A stretch of 64,000 bases of DNA, from assembly GCA_025267735.1 (NCBI GenBank), contig CM046301.1:58361872-58425871 (forward strand), in the 5' to 3' direction. How positions within the stretch are numbered: position 1 is the first letter of the stretch; every line of letters begins with the position of its first letter. The stretch is from Mactra quadrangularis. Lineage: Eukaryota > Mollusca > Bivalvia > Venerida > Mactridae. The position numbers and the translations under genes are program-made. This document shows, piece by piece, positions 61,701 through 64,000 of this stretch. Below the pieces are notes generated by a model. That model saw nothing but the letters and a program-made list of their open reading frames with translations, was not told the origin of the DNA and did no database searches.

Positions 61701-63747
61701 CTGTGATCGCCGATATCGTTTTTATATAAAGTTTTATATAAAATACAATTTAACAAATTAGGTCACGCTAGTTTAAGAATACATTTTTCATGACGATTAA
61801 TTTATATTAGACTCCATGATTACATAATGAGACATTGCAATTATGTCATTGTTATGCTATCAAACATCGACAAAGTAAGTGTGAAAAAATGCCGACACAT
61901 ATCTTAAATTGTTTACCTCAATTTCTGCTCAAACTGCAACACATATTTGTCCTCAAACAAAGGATTAATATTGATTTAATTGCTGCAAACAATTAAAATA
62001 TATATATGCGCTATTTCCAATGTACTCTGATGTGTATAGGTAAAGGTATGTACAGATGTTATCGAGCGTGTAATCATAAGTCGGCGACTTTATTATGATT
62101 TTGTGACATCCTTGTGCATTTATATGTCGGCGAGTTAAACTCCCAGCGTGTGAACGACAATTGGGTTTTAATGAGATGTAATTGGCATGTAATTGTCGCG
62201 TGAAGTTTCATTTTTTGCATCTCTTATCTGACCAGTTTCGATTTTTTATTTACGTTGGATACGCGGCGATATCGAGACTTTATGAGTAAAGGAGTTTTTA
62301 ATTGGGTTATGATACGCAAATTGTTTATTCTTATAGGGTTTTTGAGATTTTTAATTGCGTATTTACGCAGATACGCAGCTTATCTGTTCCTCTGTCGGCC
62401 TCTATATAGATTTAATTTGATCCGTATCAATGTGGAGTTCTCTCATTAAAAAAGATGAAAGTAAAGCGTTTATGGGGCTCAACTCTCATTTTCAAGAAAA
62501 CTATCGAAAAAAGTCGATAGTCAGAAAAACTATCGCGATATTTATCGACTTGAAAAAGTTCTATCGACCTATTGCTATTGCAAGGTAAACTATCGCGATA
62601 CAGCGATAAGTCGACCTATTGTTACACCCCTATTAAGAAGAATAAATAAATGAAATTTTAGCTAAAACAAAAATACGAACGTATATTTCACGACAATTTG
62701 CAATAGCATGGATCGCAAAAATATATGACATTGGCGTCTATATGATTGAAGGAGTTTCGTTTTCACGGAATAGAATGCTAAACTGAATAATAACAGTATT
62801 AGTTGTAAAATCATGTAATAATAGGTGTTTTTATGATTTTTTGAGTGGATTTCACGATTTTATCCACGACTGATAAAGAGATTCAGGTGGTTTTCGTGTG
62901 TATATCCCGAAAATACGCCCGGTATTCGAAATATTAGTGTGTATCCCGCGTCATAGAACAAACCCTGCTGGTTACCCAGTTTGTATTTGCGCATGCGTAA
63001 TCTACCAGCAATCCAGTTTTAACCAGGTTTCAGATCAATTTGGTTTTTTTGAATGGTCGAAATGATCATGAAACGAAAGAAAATCAACAGAAAATTCTAC
63101 CTTCATCTCAAAATTTTGAAACAAAAACGTAATACGGGAGATTCTAGTATGTTTGCGGGAGTTTAAAAAGTTGACTTAAATCCGGGAGTATACCGGAAAA
63201 TGCGGGAGAGTTGGCAGGTCTGATGTTGTAAGTTTTCATACCCCAATGACATTATGATATGATTAAAAAACTAATGAAATCATAAAAACAAACAAAAATG
63301 GCATTAACATAAGTAAATAGCTATAATTATTTGATTGAATTACTCTAACGTTATAGACTGTGCTAAATGTACATTAACATTCTACTACTTAGAATACCTG
63401 GACATAATATATACATATGAGAAAGACATAATTATATCTTGGCTACTCGTGACGTAAATATAAATGTTAATATTAATACCATATACTCATTCACTAGGAA
63501 AGCCCTGCATTGAACGCTGGATGTGCACCAGTATTAGTGGTGGAAAAATACCTGTAGAAGAAGAAGAATGGCTATAAATGTACGATATTATTAAGATGAA
63601 AACTCTGTAGAGAAAGTCGAAGAGGACACACCTTTGGTAATCATCAATGGCTTCAACCGGCTGACCCCACAGATCGTAGTCAGTGGCAGTCTTAAATGCG
63701 TTGTGCCAGGCAGTGACCACTTTCTCTTCATCATCGATGTCATTCAT
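49671..63747 (-). CDS. AIDA: AIDA, axin interactor, 10 exons, 299 aa, complete
   Basis: AIDA binds Axin and blocks Axin-driven JNK signalling, and in mammals also takes part in ER-associated degradation of lipid-synthesis enzymes (family knowledge). Exons in transcript order: 63632-63747, 58820-58883, 57822-57875, 56997-57051, 56177-56279, 55346-55389, 52967-53095, 51491-51613, 50593-50710, 49671-49764. They total 900 nt with all phases consistent and GT-AG splice sites. N-terminal helical domain ~1-100: W-x-A-F..DYDLWGQPVEAIDDYQ, then GKIAICLELR. Acidic linker ~130-150. C-terminal C2-type domain ~155-290: LTIRILKIGLKDAKQYIDPYISVYVK, then IFFEFKHYKPKK. The human protein is 306 aa. The final exon ends KKP..PLYLHLKLSINS. 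Start: first ATG, homology begins ~12 residues in. Confidence 0.97.
49839..50066. mobile_element. MITE in the last AIDA intron
   Basis: Inverted ends AGGGGGACGTCTTACTAAAC / GTTTAGTAAGACGCCCCCC; inside are more CTTAC/GTAAG inverted motifs (ACGTAAGATTTATCTTACG). Confidence 0.8.
51122..51335. mobile_element. MITE in an AIDA intron
   Basis: Inverted ends GGCCACAACAAGTTGATGAT / ATGATCAATTTGTTGTGGCC extending ~34 bp to TTCTATGGATT; 214 bp in all. Between AIDA exons 8 and 9. Confidence 0.85.
52035..52304 (-). mobile_element. HINE family 1 copy
   Basis: Same element in the AIDA intron between exons 7 and 8; the hairpin has one change (AAATATGTGAGC) and TTCAAAGC replaces TTCGAAGC. Confidence 0.78.
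52528..52928. mobile_element. pogo-like MITE
   Basis: Ends CAGTAAAACCTCTGCTAACGG / CTGTAGAGGTTTTACTG; TA at the left, CA at the right (mutated). The element ends 38 bp from AIDA exon 7 (its donor side). Confidence 0.7.
53125..54024. mobile_element. 0.9-kb pogo-like element
   Basis: Inverted ends CAGTAAAAACTCTGAAAACC / GGTTTTCAGAGTTTTTATTG, flanked by TA (53123-53124, 54025-54026). The motif TCCGGTTTTCAGAGGA recurs at both ends. No transposase frame. 29 bp upstream (transcript sense) of AIDA exon 7. Confidence 0.8.
54345..54525 (-). mobile_element. SINE (family B) in an AIDA intron
   Basis: Reverse strand: GTGGATGTAGCCAAGCGGTTACAGTGTTGGACTGG, then B box TGGTTCGAAACCCATCC, then TTGCTCAAGG-type body. 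The tRNA-like head is well kept. Confidence 0.7.
56177..56279 (-). CDS. AIDA: AIDA exon 5 with tandem donors
   Basis: Codes (T)LQNLLKQRSRDFPVDVVAAQLTDRKTSLHTHQY. The end reads CACCA-GTATCA-GTATGT, so two in-frame donors lie 6 nt apart. GTATGT (used here) is the better U1 match. The upstream GTATCA would drop two codons without changing the reading frame, because both leave CA before the next exon. Confidence 0.9.
57127..57257. mobile_element. Palindromic MITE beside AIDA exon 4
   Basis: AACAACCTGGCTGCAGACTT / AAGTCCAATGCCAGGTTGTT, with GTGCGAGGG..TCTGAG ends; about 75 bp upstream of exon 4. Confidence 0.65.
57985..58235 (-). mobile_element. tRNA-derived SINE (family A)
   Basis: Minus copy in an AIDA intron: body CAATCAGTCAACCTTCTCATCATTCCTGG, then a tRNA-like head with B box TGGGTTCGATTCA (58163 region) and CCTAACTGGGTGGG at its outer end. 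Confidence 0.75.
58495..58730 (-). mobile_element. SINE (family B) in an AIDA intron
   Basis: Reverse strand GAGTGGGTACGGCATAGCAGTTACACTGTG, then GATTGCCAGTTTCGGCG and TTCAAAACCCATCC. More diverged than the copy at 54345-54525. Confidence 0.6.
59068..59347. mobile_element. Tc1/mariner-like MITE
   Basis: Inverted ends CACTGGGGTCCAAAAG / CTTTTGGACCCCAGTG flanked by TA (59066-59067, 59348-59349); the match runs on to TTCTTTACACAT. In AIDA intron 1. Confidence 0.9.
60044..63222. mobile_element. DNA element with 6-bp target duplication, carrying a nested hAT
   Basis: Inverted ends CAGACCTGCCAACTTTT / AGAGTTGGCAGGTCTG flanked by ATGTTG (60038-60043, 63223-63228). About 1.33 kb of its own sequence remains when the inserted hAT (60792-62632 plus an 8-bp repeat) is removed. 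It has TTTCACTATTCGCGACACA repeats near the left end. Superfamily not identified. In AIDA intron 1. Confidence 0.8.
60792..62632. mobile_element. Non-autonomous hAT element, 1.84 kb
   Basis: Inverted ends TAGGGGTGACTATTG / CAATAGGTCGAC..TTGTTACACCCCTA, flanked by perfect TTAAGAAG (60784-60791, 62633-62640). Subterminal regions are full of CTATCGCGATAG-type motifs, likely transposase sites. No transposase frame. Its middle (~61300-61600) resembles the host element it sits in. Confidence 0.87.
63632..63747 (-). CDS. AIDA: AIDA exon 1 with start codon
   Basis: Codes MNDIDDEEKVVTAWHNAFK.. through ..WGQPVEAIDDYQ plus two bases. The vertebrate equivalent is RWGASFRRGADFDSWGQLVEAIDEYQ. The donor is GTGTGT. 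Bases 63748-64000 should contain the 5'UTR/promoter; no TATA box or other clear core element is recognisable there. Confidence 0.95.
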
Positions 63748-64000
63748 TTCATTGACATATCAGACGTTATGTAAGTAAAACCTGACAAATTAATAACAGC
63801 AATTAGCAAATTTTGTTGTTTCCAGACATTGTTTGTGACTCGTGAAAATAACACATGCGTGAAAATAACTTTCTGAATTTAGTGGTTTGTTGCCCTTTTA
63901 TAGTCGGTGGTCGGTCATATGTACATTATATGAAAAACAAGGCCTCTTGTTAGTCATTCCGAATGTGTGAAAATTTGCTTTGTAAATGGAGAAGCGTACT

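Overview
This is a window from an animal nuclear genome. Its genes have many short exons with GT-AG introns, and the sequence is AT-rich (about two thirds by eye, not counted). The repeat content points to a mollusc, most likely a bivalve. The signs are many near-identical elements ending in ACGG/GACG microsatellites, long arrays built on TGACCTTGACCTTTGACC, and tRNA-derived SINEs. The species is not named by anything in the sequence.

I find three protein-coding genes, each reconstructed exon by exon with consistent reading phases. (1) Symplekin (SYMPK), minus strand, starts at 31170 and runs off the left edge after 27 exons (922 codons plus 1 nt; the last ~300-350 residues expected for the family lie outside). 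It is a scaffold of the pre-mRNA cleavage/polyadenylation and histone 3'-end processing machinery. (2) A homologue of the uncharacterised vertebrate protein C1orf198, plus strand, 34136-37306, 4 exons, 381 aa, with a 3'UTR to about 39190. (3) AIDA (axin interactor, dorsalization-associated), minus strand, 49671-63747, 10 exons, 299 aa, complete. SYMPK and C1orf198 are head to head across ~3 kb. C1orf198 and AIDA converge tail to tail across ~10 kb of repeats. The genes do not form a pathway; each is an independent unit.

Almost everything else is mobile DNA. Layout: 0.1-31 kb, SYMPK introns holding SINEs, foldback/MITE elements, several elements with 8-bp hAT-like target duplications, two HINE (Helitron-like) arrays, and a 13-copy minisatellite made from a splice donor; 31-34 kb, divergent promoter region; 34-39 kb, C1orf198; 39-49.6 kb, a convergent region with miniature LTR elements, MITEs and a 2.6-kb HINE array rich in nuclear-receptor half-sites; 49.6-63.8 kb, AIDA with transposon-filled introns, including a hAT nested inside another DNA element in intron 1.

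The most novel-looking system is a tiny LTR element (LTR, primer-binding site, polypurine tract, LTR; 367 bp at 30221-30587). Its LTRs carry a tRNA-like RNA polymerase III promoter. A diverged copy (39889-40215) and a solo LTR with its own 4-bp target duplication (40547-40685) lie in the same window. The second theme is repeats that touch SYMPK splice sites: a 44-bp x13 array of 5' splice sites after exon 15, a 119-bp duplication starting exactly at the exon 20 donor, a HINE end 8 nt from the exon 24 acceptor, and a SINE tail just before the exon 12 acceptor.
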